A stretch of 64,000 nt of DNA from Methylotenera sp. (GTDB lineage Bacteria > Pseudomonadota > Gammaproteobacteria > Burkholderiales > Methylophilaceae): NCBI GenBank assembly GCA_017880905.1, contig JADGRO010000035.1, positions 1 through 64,000 on the forward strand, written 5' to 3'. Under the pieces are notes generated by a model. That model searched no databases. It had not been told where the DNA came from and saw nothing but the letters and a program-made list of their open reading frames with translations. Position 1 is the stretch's first letter. Each line of letters starts with the position of its first letter. Shown here one piece after another: positions 18,646-29,000 of the stretch. The translations under genes and the position numbers were made by a program.

Positions 18646-19917
18646 TTGGATAACATCCCCTTAAGCTGGCAGCTAGCCATTTTAGCGCTGCTTTTATTAC
18701 TTTCTGCATTCTTCTCCGTCGCCGAAACTAGCCTGATGTCGCTCAACCGTTATCGGATGCGCCATCTCGCTAAACAAGGCCATCGCGGTGCGCGCTTAGC
18801 CAGTGTTTTATTAGCAAAAACCGATAAATTGCTTGGCGTCATTTTGTTGGGCAACACCTTGTGTATCGCTGCTTCCTCCACGCTGGTCGCGGTAATTAGC
18901 GTAAATTTGTTTGGTGAAGGTAAATTTGTGTTGATGATAGGCACAATTGCCGTCACTTTTGCCATTTTAGTATTCAGCGAAATTTCGCCTAAAGTCATTG
19001 CCGCCGCTTATCCAGAAAAACTGGGTTTTGCTTGCAGTTACTTGCTTTACCCCATGCTGTGGCTGTTTAATCCTATCGTTTCTTTTGTAAATCTCTTCGT
19101 CAAAGGCTTTGTGCGCTTGTTAGGTATTAAAGTAAACTTTGAGGAAACCTTACATGCCGTCACTACCGAAGAATTACGCAGTATTGTGTCTGAGGCTGGG
19201 CACTTTATTCCTAAAAAAAATCGCACCATTTTATTGAATTTGCTTGATCTTGAAAAAATTACGGTCGACGACGTGATGACGGCTCACACATTGGTTGAAG
19301 TGATTGATTTTGATGCGCCTTTGGAGGATATTCTGCAGCGCATTTCTAACAGCCACCACACGCGCCTACCGATTCGCGAAGGCGATGCTGAGGAAATTAT
19401 CGGCATTATTCATATTCGCAAAGTAATCAACCAGATTCGCGAGCATCAGCAAGATGACGATTTAACCAAGGAAGCTTTGCGCGAAATTATTGAGGACCCT
19501 TATTTTGTTCCCGCCGGCACACCACTTTATACCCAAATTCAGCAGTTTCAAGAAAACCATGAGCGCATTGCACTGGTGGTAGATGAATACGGCGAATTTA
19601 AAGGTTTAGTAACGCTTGAGGACATTCTAGAAGAAGTGATTGGTGACTTTACCACGCAATCACCAAGCCGCATCGGCAGCTATCGCCAGGAAGTTGATGG
19701 TAGCTGGCTGGTAGACGGCAGCAGCACGTTACGCGACTTGAACAAAAAGCTTAATCTAAACTTGCCGCTCGATGGTCCACGCACATTAAACGGCTTAATT
19801 CTAGAACATTTTGAAAATATTCCAGAGGCGGGCACCAGTTTTAGAATGGGCGAACACACGTTAGAAATTGTGCAAACGCAAGACAGAATCGTCAAAAGTG
19901 TCAAAATATTTCCCTAA
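18646..19917 (+). CDS. yfjD: CorC/HlyC-family membrane protein with CBS domains
   Basis: 423 aa from a TTG start that puts the first DUF21 helix where the family has it (MDNIPLSWQLAILALLLLLSAFFS); the nearby ATG at 18624 reads into a stop. DUF21 (1-190, four hydrophobic segments), two CBS repeats (about 205-330) and a C-terminal CorC/HlyC domain (about 345-420, LEDILEEVIGD just before it). Family members act in magnesium or cobalt efflux or resistance (CNNM/CorC); E. coli YfjD is the closest arrangement I recognise. It follows secF by 77 bp. Confidence 0.82.
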   Translation: MDNIPLSWQLAILALLLLLSAFFSVAETSLMSLNRYRMRHLAKQGHRGARLASVLLAKTDKLLGVILLGNTLCIAASSTLVAVISVNLFGEGKFVLMIGTIAVTFAILVFSEISPKVIAAAYPEKLGFACSYLLYPMLWLFNPIVSFVNLFVKGFVRLLGIKVNFEETLHAVTTEELRSIVSEAGHFIPKKNRTILLNLLDLEKITVDDVMTAHTLVEVIDFDAPLEDILQRISNSHHTRLPIREGDAEEIIGIIHIRKVINQIREHQQDDDLTKEALREIIEDPYFVPAGTPLYTQIQQFQENHERIALVVDEYGEFKGLVTLEDILEEVIGDFTTQSPSRIGSYRQEVDGSWLVDGSSTLRDLNKKLNLNLPLDGPRTLNGLILEHFENIPEAGTSFRMGEHTLEIVQTQDRIVKSVKIFP

Positions 19918-19944
19918 TTTGGCAATTATTTAAATAGAATGTAA

Positions 19945-19974
19945 AAGCCCTACTTGAATTGGGCTTGAAATTTT
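19945..19974 (+). terminator. weak terminator-like hairpin
   Basis: AAGCCC (19945-19950) and GGGCTT (19961-19966) flank a 10-nt loop and are followed by GAAATTTT. It lies between the CorC-like gene and clpS. Short stem and poor U-run. Confidence 0.35.
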
Positions 19975-20019
19975 CGCTATTCGGCTCAAAATACAGTTTG
20001 GTAATTAGCAATTAAGCAC

Positions 20020-20331
20020 ATGGCAAATATAAATCCTATTGGCGATGTAATCATTAAGCCTAGCGCAGTTAAACCAAAACTGCCTGAAATGTTTAAAGTA
20101 TTGCTAATAAATGACGATTACACTCCTATGGAGTTTGTTGTTGAAACGATTCAACGTTTTTTTAACAAAACGCGTGAACAAGCGACACAAATTATGCTCA
20201 AAGTACATACAGAGGGCATTGGAGTATGTGGCGTGTATCCGCAAGACATCGCGGAAACTAAGATGAATCAGGTAATAATATATGCCAAGGAAGCGCAGCA
20301 CCCTTTGCAGTGTGTGGTAGAGCCTGATTAG
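20020..20331 (+). CDS. clpS: ATP-dependent Clp protease adaptor ClpS
   Basis: 103 aa. The N-degron binding fold is recognisable: [23 protein letters not shown], then a central helix and the strand [16 protein letters not shown]. ClpS hands proteins with bulky hydrophobic N-terminal residues to ClpAP. It lies 39 bp before clpA, the standard pair. Confidence 0.97.
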   Translation: MANINPIGDVIIKPSAVKPKLPEMFKVLLINDDYTPMEFVVETIQRFFNKTREQATQIMLKVHTEGIGVCGVYPQDIAETKMNQVIIYAKEAQHPLQCVVEPD

Positions 20332-20370
20332 GCTATGGCGTTAAGATTAAATTTAAAGTAAGGTAACGAA

Positions 20371-22650
20371 ATGATTGCTCAAGAGTTAGAAGTTAGTCTC
20401 CACATGGCGTTTATGGATGCGCGACAAAAGCGCCATGAACTCATTACGGTTGAGCATTTATTGCTAGCAATGATAGATAACCCTACCGCGGCGGAAGTGT
20501 TGCGCGCATGTGGCGCAAAATTTGATGTGTTGCGTACCGAGTTAAATCACTATATCGAAGAACATACGCCCACTGTAGGCGGTGAAGATGAAGTTGATAC
20601 ACAGCCTACGCTTGGCTTTCAACGCGTTATTCAGCGCGCCATGCTGCATGTGCAATCCTCGGGCAAAAAAGAAGTGACTGGCGCCAATGTGCTGGTTGCG
20701 ATTTATGGCGAAAAGGATTCTCATGCAGTGTTTTTCTTGCATCAGCAAGGCATTACACGGCTTGATGTCGTGAATTTCATCTCACATGGCGTGGCTAAAG
20801 TACCAGATGGCGATGGCAAAGCAGATAGCGGCGACACCGATGTTGAAATGGAAGCTACACCCAATGGCGCGCTAGAAAACTTTACGCTAAACCTCAACGC
20901 ACAAGTCATAGCGGGCAAAATTGACCCGCTAATTGGTCGTGCGCCCGAGCTTGAGCGCGTGATTCAAACTTTATGCCGTCGCCGCAAAAATAATCCGCTG
21001 TTAGTCGGCGAAGCTGGCGTAGGCAAAACTGCTATTGCAGAAGGTTTGGCCAGCCGCATTGTGGGTAAGGATATTCCCGACATACTGGCAAACGCCACTG
21101 TTTACTCACTCGACATGGGCGCATTATTAGCCGGCACCAAATACCGTGGTGACTTTGAGCAACGCCTAAAAGCAGTGATGAAACAGCTCGCCGAAAAACC
21201 AGATGCAATTTTATTTATTGATGAAATTCATACCTTAATCGGCGCAGGCGCCGCTAGTGGCGGCACTTTAGATGCTTCTAACTTGCTCAAACCTGCGCTT
21301 TCAAACGGCACGCTAAAATGTATAGGCGCAACAACATACCAAGAATATCGTGGGATTTTCGAGAAAGACCACGCGTTGTCACGTCGCTTCCAAAAAATTG
21401 ATGTGGTTGAACCAAGCGTGGCCGAAACTGTAGAGATACTGAAAGGCCTGAAATCACGCTTTGAAGAACATCACAGCGTGAAATACAGTGCTGGCGCACT
21501 TTCTACGGCAGCAGAGCTTTCCGCCAAATACATCAACGATCGTCACTTGCCCGATAAAGCCATCGACGTGATTGATGAAGCAGGTGCAGCGCAGCGCATT
21601 TTGCCAAAATCGAAACAGAAAAAAGTCATCGGCAATAAAGAGATTGAAGACATTATCGCCAAAATTGCGCGTATTCCGCCAAAAAATATCTCGTCTGACG
21701 ACCGCACGGCGCTCAAAACACTGGAACGTGATTTGAAAGCGGTGGTATTCGGCCAAGATAAAGCGATTGAAGCACTGACTTCCGCCGTAAAAATGGCGCG
21801 CAGCGGTTTGGGTCAAAACAACAAACCTATCGGTAGCTTCTTATTCAGCGGCCCCACTGGCGTCGGAAAAACCGAAGTTGCAAAACAGCTCGCCTACATC
21901 ATGGGCATCGAATTGATTCGCTTTGACATGAGTGAATACATGGAGCGCCATGCCGTATCACGCTTAATCGGCGCACCTCCTGGCTATGTGGGCTTTGAGC
22001 AAGGCGGCTTGATGACCGAGGCAATTACCAAACAGCCTTACTGCGTTTTGTTGTTGGATGAAATTGAAAAAGCACACCCTGACATTTTCAACATTTTGTT
22101 GCAAGTGATGGATCACGGTACACTCACCGACAACAATGGTCGCAAAGCGGATTTCCGTAACGTGACAATTATTATGACCACCAATGCGGGTGCGGAAGGT
22201 CTATCCAAAGGTAATATGGGCTTTACCACCAGTAAACAAACGGGTGATGAGCAGGCTGATATTAAACGCTTATTCTCCCCTGAGTTCCGTAATCGCTTGG
22301 ATGCAATTGTGTCATTTAGCGCGCTTTCACAAGATATTATCATCCGCGTAGTGGATAAATTCTTGATGCAGCTAGAAGACCAATTACATGAGAAAAAAGT
22401 GGAAGTGACGTTCAGCGATGCGCTAAAAAACTATCTTGGAAAAAAAGGTTTCGATCCGCTCATGGGCGCTCGGCCAATGGCACGTTTGATTCAAGACACT
22501 ATTCGCAAGGCCTTAGCTGATGAGTTGCTGTTCGGCAAGCTTGCCAACGGCGGTGCAGTGCACGTGGATATTGACGATAAAGATGAAGTGAAACTTGTTT
22601 TCACGCAAGACAAAAAGTCATCTGAAACCACACTGGCAACTACTGAATAG
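20371..22650 (+). CDS. clpA: ATP-dependent Clp protease ATPase subunit ClpA
   Basis: 759 aa. N-terminal Clp repeat domain (1-145), AAA-1 with Walker [10 protein letters not shown] (about 212) and Walker [13 protein letters not shown]-2 with GPTGVGKTE (about 493) and [12 protein letters not shown], and the C-terminal D2-small domain. It unfolds ClpS-delivered and ssrA-tagged substrates for ClpP. No clpP in the window. A dyad with a T-run follows the gene. Confidence 0.97.
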   Translation: MIAQELEVSLHMAFMDARQKRHELITVEHLLLAMIDNPTAAEVLRACGAKFDVLRTELNHYIEEHTPTVGGEDEVDTQPTLGFQRVIQRAMLHVQSSGKKEVTGANVLVAIYGEKDSHAVFFLHQQGITRLDVVNFISHGVAKVPDGDGKADSGDTDVEMEATPNGALENFTLNLNAQVIAGKIDPLIGRAPELERVIQTLCRRRKNNPLLVGEAGVGKTAIAEGLASRIVGKDIPDILANATVYSLDMGALLAGTKYRGDFEQRLKAVMKQLAEKPDAILFIDEIHTLIGAGAASGGTLDASNLLKPALSNGTLKCIGATTYQEYRGIFEKDHALSRRFQKIDVVEPSVAETVEILKGLKSRFEEHHSVKYSAGALSTAAELSAKYINDRHLPDKAIDVIDEAGAAQRILPKSKQKKVIGNKEIEDIIAKIARIPPKNISSDDRTALKTLERDLKAVVFGQDKAIEALTSAVKMARSGLGQNNKPIGSFLFSGPTGVGKTEVAKQLAYIMGIELIRFDMSEYMERHAVSRLIGAPPGYVGFEQGGLMTEAITKQPYCVLLLDEIEKAHPDIFNILLQVMDHGTLTDNNGRKADFRNVTIIMTTNAGAEGLSKGNMGFTTSKQTGDEQADIKRLFSPEFRNRLDAIVSFSALSQDIIIRVVDKFLMQLEDQLHEKKVEVTFSDALKNYLGKKGFDPLMGARPMARLIQDTIRKALADELLFGKLANGGAVHVDIDDKDEVKLVFTQDKKSSETTLATTE

Positions 22651-22660
22651 TTTTAGCACT

Positions 22661-22702
22661 TTACAAAACAGCCACTACTCAATGTAAGTTGGCTGTTTTT
22701 CC
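22661..22702. terminator. bidirectional terminator between clpA and the GST gene
   Basis: AAAACAGCC (22665-22673) pairs with GGCTGTTTT (22691-22699) and ends in T5 on the plus strand; on the minus strand the mirror arm ends in TTTTGT. The stem includes the stop codon of the leftward GST gene. Confidence 0.65.
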
Positions 22703-23277
22703 ATCACACTTTTAAACAAATTACTTTCAACCCAGCTATTAAGCCACGCCTGTAGTTTCGGGTAAGGTGCAGCTTCAAACCACGCGCTATCCACTGCGGC
22801 GAATTGCCTTATAAAAGGGAAAATTGCGATATCAGCCAAGCTGGGCGTGGCTTTCAGTAGATAAGTGTTTCGTAGCAACAGAGCTTCTAGCTTTAGCAAA
22901 AATACCTCACCTTGCATGCGATAGTCAAACTGAGTTTTTTCTGGGGAACGCTCTGGATATTTATAACCATCCAAAGCCCATTTAAAACTAGTATCGTTTT
23001 CTACAATCAATGCTCCAGAAGCCTTGTCCAATATGCCTTCTGGGTCATGCTGTTGCAACGCCCAACGCATAATGTCCAAGCTTTCTTCAACCGCTATACC
23101 ATCTGGCAATACTAAAACCGGGATAGTAGCTTTGGGTGATATCTGTAACAAATGTGCAGGTTTTTCTCGTAGAGAAATTTCACGAAACTCTACCTCAATA
23201 TTCGCAAGTTTCAAGGCCATTCGGGCACGCATGGCATAGGGGCACCTTCGATAAGAATACAAAATTGGCAGTGCCAA
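22675..23277 (-). CDS. glutathione S-transferase-like protein
   Basis: 200 aa from a TTG start (no ATG fits; GGGA lies about 5 nt upstream). Thioredoxin-fold N-domain with CPYAMRARMAL at residues 12-22, where the Cys may be catalytic, and a cis-Pro motif KATIPVLVLPDG; helical C-domain with TPSLADIAIFPFIRQFA. This is the GST/glutaredoxin-2-like group; thiol-dependent detoxification or deglutathionylation is plausible. Only 2 bp after pyrD, so probably co-transcribed with it. Confidence 0.82.
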   Translation of the reverse strand: MALPILYSYRRCPYAMRARMALKLANIEVEFREISLREKPAHLLQISPKATIPVLVLPDGIAVEESLDIMRWALQQHDPEGILDKASGALIVENDTSFKWALDGYKYPERSPEKTQFDYRMQGEVFLLKLEALLLRNTYLLKATPSLADIAIFPFIRQFAAVDSAWFEAAPYPKLQAWLNSWVESNLFKSVMEKQPTYIE

Positions 23278-23279
23278 AG

Positions 23280-24296
23280 CTATCCCAAAGTTTTACAAAT
23301 TTCGTGAACTAACGCTGGGCCCTTGTAAATCAAGCCGCTGTACACTTGCGCCAAACTCGCCCCCGCCGCGATTTTTTCTACTGCGTCAAAACCACTAAAA
23401 ATGCCTCCCACGCCTATAATCGGCACTGCACCTTGCAGTTGTTTTGAGAGCTGCTGAATCACGATTGTCGATTGGTTACGCACTGGTGCACCTGACAAGC
23501 CACCCGCTTCATCGGCGTTTGCTAACCCTTTAACCGCATCACGCTTAAGTGTAGTATTCGCCGCAATCACGCCATCTATCTTGTGTTGCATCAACAAATC
23601 GGCTATTTTTATCACTTGGCTACTATCTAAATCCGGCGCGATTTTTAAGGTAATTGGCACGTATTTTCCATGCTTTTCGGCTAACTTAGTTTGTTCTAAT
23701 TTCAAGCTGGCAAGCAAGCTGGATAAGGCTTCCTTCTCTTGTAAATCACGTAAGTTTTTGGTGTTAGGCGATGAAATATTCACCGTAATATAACTGGCAT
23801 GTGCATACACTTTTTGCATACAAAGTAAATAATCATCCGCTGCCTTTTCAATTGGCGTATCGAAATTTTTACCGATGTTGATACCCAAAATACCTTTGAA
23901 CTTGGCAGCTTGTACATTCTCAACTAAATTATCGACACCTAAATTATTAAAGCCGAAGCGGTTAATAATGCCTTCTGCTTGCGGCACACGGAATAGCCTA
24001 GGCTTCGGGTTTCCTGGCTGTGGACGCGGCGTCACCGTACCCACCTCAATAAAACCAAAGCCCAGTTTAGCCATGCCATCAATCACCGCGCCATTTTTAT
24101 CCAGCCCAGCCGCCAAACCAACAGGATTAGGAAAAGTTAAGCCCATTACCTGACGTGGCACGCAAACTGGTGCTTTTGGGTATAAAGCAAGCACACCTGA
24201 TTTTTCTGCAAACTTAAGCGCTTTAAGTGTAATGTCATGCGTAAATTCTGCATCGAGTTGAAACAGCAAAGGCTTAACGAGTTGGTAAAAGCTCAT
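23280..24296 (-). CDS. pyrD: dihydroorotate dehydrogenase (quinone), class 2
   Basis: 338 aa. N-terminal membrane-association helix, then the FMN barrel with [18 protein letters not shown] (about 55), [35 protein letters not shown] with the class 2 Ser base, and the phosphate loop [15 protein letters not shown]. It oxidises dihydroorotate to orotate in pyrimidine synthesis and reduces ubiquinone at the inner membrane. Confidence 0.97.
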   Translation of the reverse strand: MSFYQLVKPLLFQLDAEFTHDITLKALKFAEKSGVLALYPKAPVCVPRQVMGLTFPNPVGLAAGLDKNGAVIDGMAKLGFGFIEVGTVTPRPQPGNPKPRLFRVPQAEGIINRFGFNNLGVDNLVENVQAAKFKGILGINIGKNFDTPIEKAADDYLLCMQKVYAHASYITVNISSPNTKNLRDLQEKEALSSLLASLKLEQTKLAEKHGKYVPITLKIAPDLDSSQVIKIADLLMQHKIDGVIAANTTLKRDAVKGLANADEAGGLSGAPVRNQSTIVIQQLSKQLQGAVPIIGVGGIFSGFDAVEKIAAGASLAQVYSGLIYKGPALVHEICKTLG

Positions 24297-24349
24297 ACTG
24301 TTATTTTACGCGAGATATTAATTTATGGATAAATCTCTAGTTACTCAAT

Positions 24350-25126
24350 CTAATTATTCAAGACGCGTACCCTAAACTTACAACCGCACGATCTGCATTT
24401 AAACAAGCGTCCGTCCTCGGTGTTTGCAAGCGGTTGAACACCACATTGCGGGCACTGCACGTCATCGCCTTCATTGGCAATTTCTGCATATCCCGTTAAT
24501 GGAAAGGTATTTGTATTTAATGGGTTTGCAGTCTTTTTATTAAAATAAGTGCCAAAAATAATCAGCAAAATTGCACCAATTTCTAGTATTTCATTGATTT
24601 TTAACCCTAAAATATCGCGGTTAATCAATTTATCTACGCGATGATATGAAACGGCACGTATTAATATAAACGTGCATAGCAATATAATACCCAGCCAAGT
24701 TAATTTATAGCGTCGCCAAGAATTTGCCAAAAAATGCCGTAAACTAAGCAGTGCAATCATCATACCCAAGCCAACTATGGCGATAAAAGCAATTTGCACT
24801 GGCTTTCTATGCTCGTACCAGCCATGCGTTTGCGCCGAATCTCGCAACACTTCTGTAAACCAACTTGGCAAATCTAACTGCTTATCAATACCCAACAATA
24901 ATAAAAATACAGCCAGATAAAGCCAAAATTGGTAATTTCCACCGAATTTTTTTGAATCTCTTGCTTTAAAAATGCATCGCACAACGGCTGCCAAATAAAC
25001 CACAACCGTTATCCAACCAAACACATTCGGGTCATCAATGCCAATGTTCCAACGACCATCCTCAGTTGCGGCAAAAGCTAAACTGTTTTGGAATAAAAGA
25101 AATAATGTGAAAAATAACTTATTCAT
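24350..25126 (-). CDS. membrane protein with C-terminal zinc ribbon
   Basis: 258 aa. Begins with a signal-like helix (MNKLFFTLFLLFQNSLAFA), followed by about five transmembrane helices at roughly 36-52, 68-80, 110-127, 140-160 and 182-195. The last 30 residues form a two-knuckle zinc ribbon (CPQCGVQPL ... FKCRSCGCKF). I do not recognise a named family. The Cys pairs suggest a metal-binding cytoplasmic tail. Single gene bordering the repeat-rich interval at 25.1-25.5 kb. Confidence 0.6.
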   Translation of the reverse strand: MNKLFFTLFLLFQNSLAFAATEDGRWNIGIDDPNVFGWITVVVYLAAVVRCIFKARDSKKFGGNYQFWLYLAVFLLLLGIDKQLDLPSWFTEVLRDSAQTHGWYEHRKPVQIAFIAIVGLGMMIALLSLRHFLANSWRRYKLTWLGIILLCTFILIRAVSYHRVDKLINRDILGLKINEILEIGAILLIIFGTYFNKKTANPLNTNTFPLTGYAEIANEGDDVQCPQCGVQPLANTEDGRLFKCRSCGCKFRVRVLNN

Positions 25127-25181
25127 GCGTACATTCTAGCACTACATAAGTGACTTATCAGGGATAGCAAACTCACAGAAT

Positions 25182-25209
25182 CGTCATTCCCGCGTAGGCG
25201 GGAATGACG
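25182..25209. repeat. 28-bp REP/NEMIS-like palindrome
   Basis: Perfect 12-bp arms CGTCATTCCCGC and GCGGGAATGACG around a GTAG loop. The words GTCATTCCCGC and GCGGGAATGAC are widespread in proteobacterial intergenic repeats. Confidence 0.75.
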
Positions 25210-25259
25210 GAGTAGAAATATGAAAGACTTACTAAAAAAAATAAGCAACGATGGAACTT

Positions 25260-25470
25260 AACTTGGTTTTCAATCCCCTTTGCCGCGCCTTCGGCTTGAG
25301 CGGCAGATGGATAGCGGCGAGGACTGTTTGAGCGTAGCGAGTCCCACAGCCGCCCAGATGAGGCGCTAAGACCGAAGGAAACAAGCGGCAGCGGGGTAGC
25401 CTTTTCTTTCCCCTATTTCTTTTGGCTAAGCAAAAGAAATAGGGTCGCTAGTCGCGCGAAAGCGACCATC
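25260..25470. repeat. GC-rich intergenic element with nested dyads
   Basis: An interval clearly richer in GC than its flanks. It holds TGCCGC (25281-25286) with GCGGCA (25300-25305), a 14-bp perfect stem CCCTATTTCTTTTG/CAAAAGAAATAGGG (25411-25424 and 25431-25444, loop GCTAAG), and GGTCGCT (25443-25449) with AGCGACC (25461-25467). No ORF or tRNA is present. The layout is that of a dispersed non-coding repeat or MITE remnant; I recall similar TTTCTTTTGGC stems in other beta- and gammaproteobacteria. Confidence 0.55.
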
Positions 25471-25518
25471 TGTATATGGGGCAACGCCTTTTTTGTTATT
25501 GCGGCCAACACAAACTTG

Positions 25519-25562
25519 TTGACAAAAAAAATTAAATAAATAATAATACTGTAACAGTATTA
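25519..25562 (+). promoter_or_regulatory. promoter with overlapping palindrome
   Basis: TTGACA at 25519-25524 is followed after 16-18 nt by an A/T-rich -10 region (TAATAATA). A dyad TAATACTG-TAA-CAGTATTA (25544-25562) overlaps the -10 and expected start point, the position of a repressor site. The gene at 25582 follows. Confidence 0.6.
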
Positions 25563-25581
25563 CATTTTAATAGGAGTATTT

Positions 25582-26037
25582 ATGGCACCTACAATTCGTA
25601 TTGACGACCAAGTTTATTTTTGGCTTCAAAAAAATGCTAAGCCTTTTGAAGATACCCCTAACTCAGTGTTACGAAGAGTAGCCGGGCTAGAAGAATCAAG
25701 CCCTTCAACTACATCCAATAATTCTAAGGAGAAAAAAATGATAGCGAATACCCCACAAAGCAGAGGAGTCTCAACTTACAAGCCTGGAAGAATAGGCCTT
25801 AGCGGGAAACAACTTAACAAAAAATGGGGAGTTGGCGCTCGCCATGCCCTATTTAATAAAGATGGTGCATTCTATGAAAATTTAAAAGAATTTCCTGGGG
25901 CGCTTTTTGATACAAAAGGTTACTTATTATTTAGAACAGAAGAAGAATATAGACAAAATCCACATTTAAAAATTACCAAGAAAACTAATGTCAATTATGA
26001 CATTGCATCCATCCCTGGATATGTGAAAAAAGAATAA
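25582..26037 (+). CDS. orphan protein with SeqA-N-like N-terminus
   Basis: 151 aa; ATG with AGGAG at 5 nt. Residues 1-35 (IRIDDQVYFWLQKNAKPF then TPNSVLRRVAGL) resemble the SeqA N-terminal multimerisation motif (ribbon-helix-helix-like). A Ser/Asn-rich linker (36-60) leads to a C-terminal module (about 80-150) with FPGALFDTKGYLLFRTEEEY and IASIPGYV; similar modules occur, as I recall, in restriction- or modified-DNA-related proteins. DNA binding is inferred from the N-terminus only. It has its own palindrome-bearing promoter and lies beside GC-rich repeats, so it looks accessory. Confidence 0.5.
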   Translation: MAPTIRIDDQVYFWLQKNAKPFEDTPNSVLRRVAGLEESSPSTTSNNSKEKKMIANTPQSRGVSTYKPGRIGLSGKQLNKKWGVGARHALFNKDGAFYENLKEFPGALFDTKGYLLFRTEEEYRQNPHLKITKKTNVNYDIASIPGYVKKE

Positions 26038-26051
26038 CAGCCTTTATTATC

Positions 26052-26086
26052 AAGGTGTTGTTCTAATACTTTTACAACAACACCTT
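26052..26086. terminator. 11-bp dyad at convergent gene ends
   Basis: AAGGTGTTGTT (26052-26062) pairs with AACAACACCTT (26076-26086) across a 13-nt loop, and includes the last codons of the leftward oxidoreductase gene. U-runs are lacking, so efficiency is uncertain. Confidence 0.4.
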
Positions 26087-29000
26087 CTCAATCCCACCAT
26101 TATTCACTCTCTCCACATATTCCTGCATCCAATTATCCCCAAGAATATGCTTCGCCATCTCTACCACAATATAATCGGCCTCAATGCCTGTATCGTCGCC
26201 ATAGCGCGCCAAGCCTTGCAGACAGCTTGGACAGCTGGTCAATATTTTTACTTTTTCTTCAGGCTTACCCACTGTTAAGCCCATTTTTTCCATGCCTTTT
26301 TCCAGCTCTTCCTGTTTACGCATTTTTACCTGCGTCGCAATATCCGGGCGGGCGGCGGCAAAGGTGCCGCTCTCACCGCAGCAGCGGTCATTCAGCACGA
26401 CATCCTGCCCCATCAGCGTGTTGGTGACTTTAAGCGGCGCATAGGTTTTCATCGGGCTGTGGCATGGGTCGTGGTACATGTAGCGCGTGCCAGTGACGGT
26501 TTGCAAGCGCATATCTTTTTCCATCAGATATTCGTGAATATCCAGCAATCTGCAACCCGGAAAGATTTTTTCAAACTCGTATTTTTGCAGTTGGTCCATA
26601 CAGGTGCCGCAAGACACAATTACCGTTTTAATGTCGAGATAATTGAGCGTATTGGCGACGCGATGAAACAACACACGGTTATCAGTAGTGATTTGCAAAC
26701 CTTTATCGTGATTACCACTTGAAGTTTGCGGGTAGCCGCAACACAAGTAACCGGGCGGCAATACAGTAATGGCGCCCACCTCGTATAGCATGGCTTGCGT
26801 AGCTAATCCCACATTAGAAAATAAGCGCTCTGAGCCGCAACCTGGGAAATAAAACACGGCTTCTGAATCCTCAGTGACCGTTTTCGGGTTACGAATCACA
26901 GGAATCATACGATCATCTTCCACACCCAGCATAGCGCGCGAGGTTTTAGATTGCATTTTTTTAGGCATGGGGCGATTAATAAAGTGCACCACTTGCGCCT
27001 TGATTTCCGGCTTGCCAACTGTGGCGGTTGGACGTTTTTTATCACGAAGCAAGCCAAATCTTTTTGCTAGAGTATGTGCAAAGTTCTGTGCTTTATAGCC
27101 AAACCCAATCATCGTAGCGCGCAAAAATTTAATCGTCGCAGGGTCTTTGGCATTTAAAAACAACATGCCTGCTGCTGTGCCGAGGTTAAATTTCTTTTTA
27201 CCCTGCTCGCGTAAAAAGTTGCGCATTTTAATCGACACATCACCAAAATCAATATCCACCGGGCATGGGTTTAAGCACTTGTGGCACACTGTGCAGTGAT
27301 CGGCCACATCGTTAAAATCATCAAAATGTTTGAGTGAAATGCCGCGCCGCGTTTGCTCTTCGTACAAGAAAGCTTCAATAAGTAACGATGTGCCCAAAAT
27401 TTTGTTACGCGGGCTGTACAACAAATTGGCACGTGGCACATGGGTGGTACACACCGGCTTACATTTACCGCAACGTAAGCAATCGCTAATATCATCGGCA
27501 ATTTCGCCAATGGCAGATTGTTCCATAATGATAGATTCTTGCTCCAGCAAGCCAAAGCTGGGTGTGTAGGCGTTCTCAAGCCCGGAACCTGCCAACAGCT
27601 TACCTTTGTTAAAGTGGCCGTTGGGGTCAACTTTATTTTTGTAGGTGGTAAAATTATCTATGGTAATTTGGTCTAAAAACTCCATTTTGGTGATGCCAAT
27701 ACCGTGCTCTCCAGAAATCACGCCGTCTAAGCTTTTCGCCAGCATCATCACACGCGCAACTGCGCTGTGCGCATCATGCATCATCTCGTAATCATCTGAA
27801 TTCACAGGAATATTAGTATGCACGTTGCCATCACCCGCATGCATGTGCAAGGCAATAAACACGCGGCTTTTCAGCACGATTTTATGAATTTCATCGCATC
27901 GACTCAAGATTTTTTGATATTCCCGCCCACTAAAAATCTCTTCCAATTGATGTTTTAATTCGCGCTTCCAAGAAATGCGTAAATCGTAAGATTGCACTGC
28001 ACGGAATACATTTTCGTATTTTGTTAATGCTTTGCTTTCCTTACCCAGTGCAGAAACTGGCGCATCAAGGCTATTCAAAATTAAACTCCAACGACTACGC
28101 AGATCACGTAATAATTGTAAGGCAATCGCTTGTTTAGCCTGCACCATTTGCACATCGGCATTGCCATCTTCATCCGCCTGCAAAGGCAACTCGCTATGCA
28201 TAAAGGTTTCCAGCGCATCTAATAACTTGAGCTTATTATTGATTGAAAGCTCGATATTAATGCGTTCGATGCCATCAGAATAATCACCCAATTTTGGTAG
28301 TGGAATCACTACGTCCTCGTTGATTTTAAAGGCGTTGGTGTGTTTGGCGATAGCCGCAGTACGAGCGCGATCGAGCCAGAATTTTTTGCGTGCATCAGCC
28401 GACACAGCAATAAAACCTTCGCCATCACGCACATTGCACATGCGCACCACCTGCGACGCCACTTCGCCCACTGCATTTTCATCGTCAGAGGCAATGTCGG
28501 CAATTAACACCATTTTGGGCCGTTGCTGGCGTGCGGCCTTGGTCGCATAGCCTACGGCTTTAATGTAGCGCTCGTCCATGTGCTCCAAGCCCGCCATGAT
28601 AACGGCAGGATCTTTTTTCGCCGTAGCATCAAGATAATCTTTAATCTCTACAATCGCAGGCACGGCATGTGAAACGTTGCCAAAAAATTCCAGTGCAATC
28701 GTGCGCACATGTTTAGGCATGCGGTGCAAAATAAAGGTAGCGCTAGTAATTAAGCCATCACAGCCTTCTTTTTGAATGCCGGGAAGCCCTGAGAGAAACT
28801 TGTCGGTAACGTCTTTACCCAACCCGACTTTTCTAAAACTAGGGCCTGGAATTTCGATAATTTCAGGTTCAGCTAACAAGGTTTTCATATCAATGTCATA
28901 GCGATTAATTTTGAAACGTGCTATGGCGATATCATGAATTTTGCCAAGATTGTGATCCAAGCGTTCTACTTCTAACCAAGTCGCATCGGGTGTTACCATG

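Noticed and set aside
21454-21816. 120-aa minus-strand ORF in clpA
   Set aside because: Antisense shadow; Cys/Phe-rich translation with no recognisable domain.
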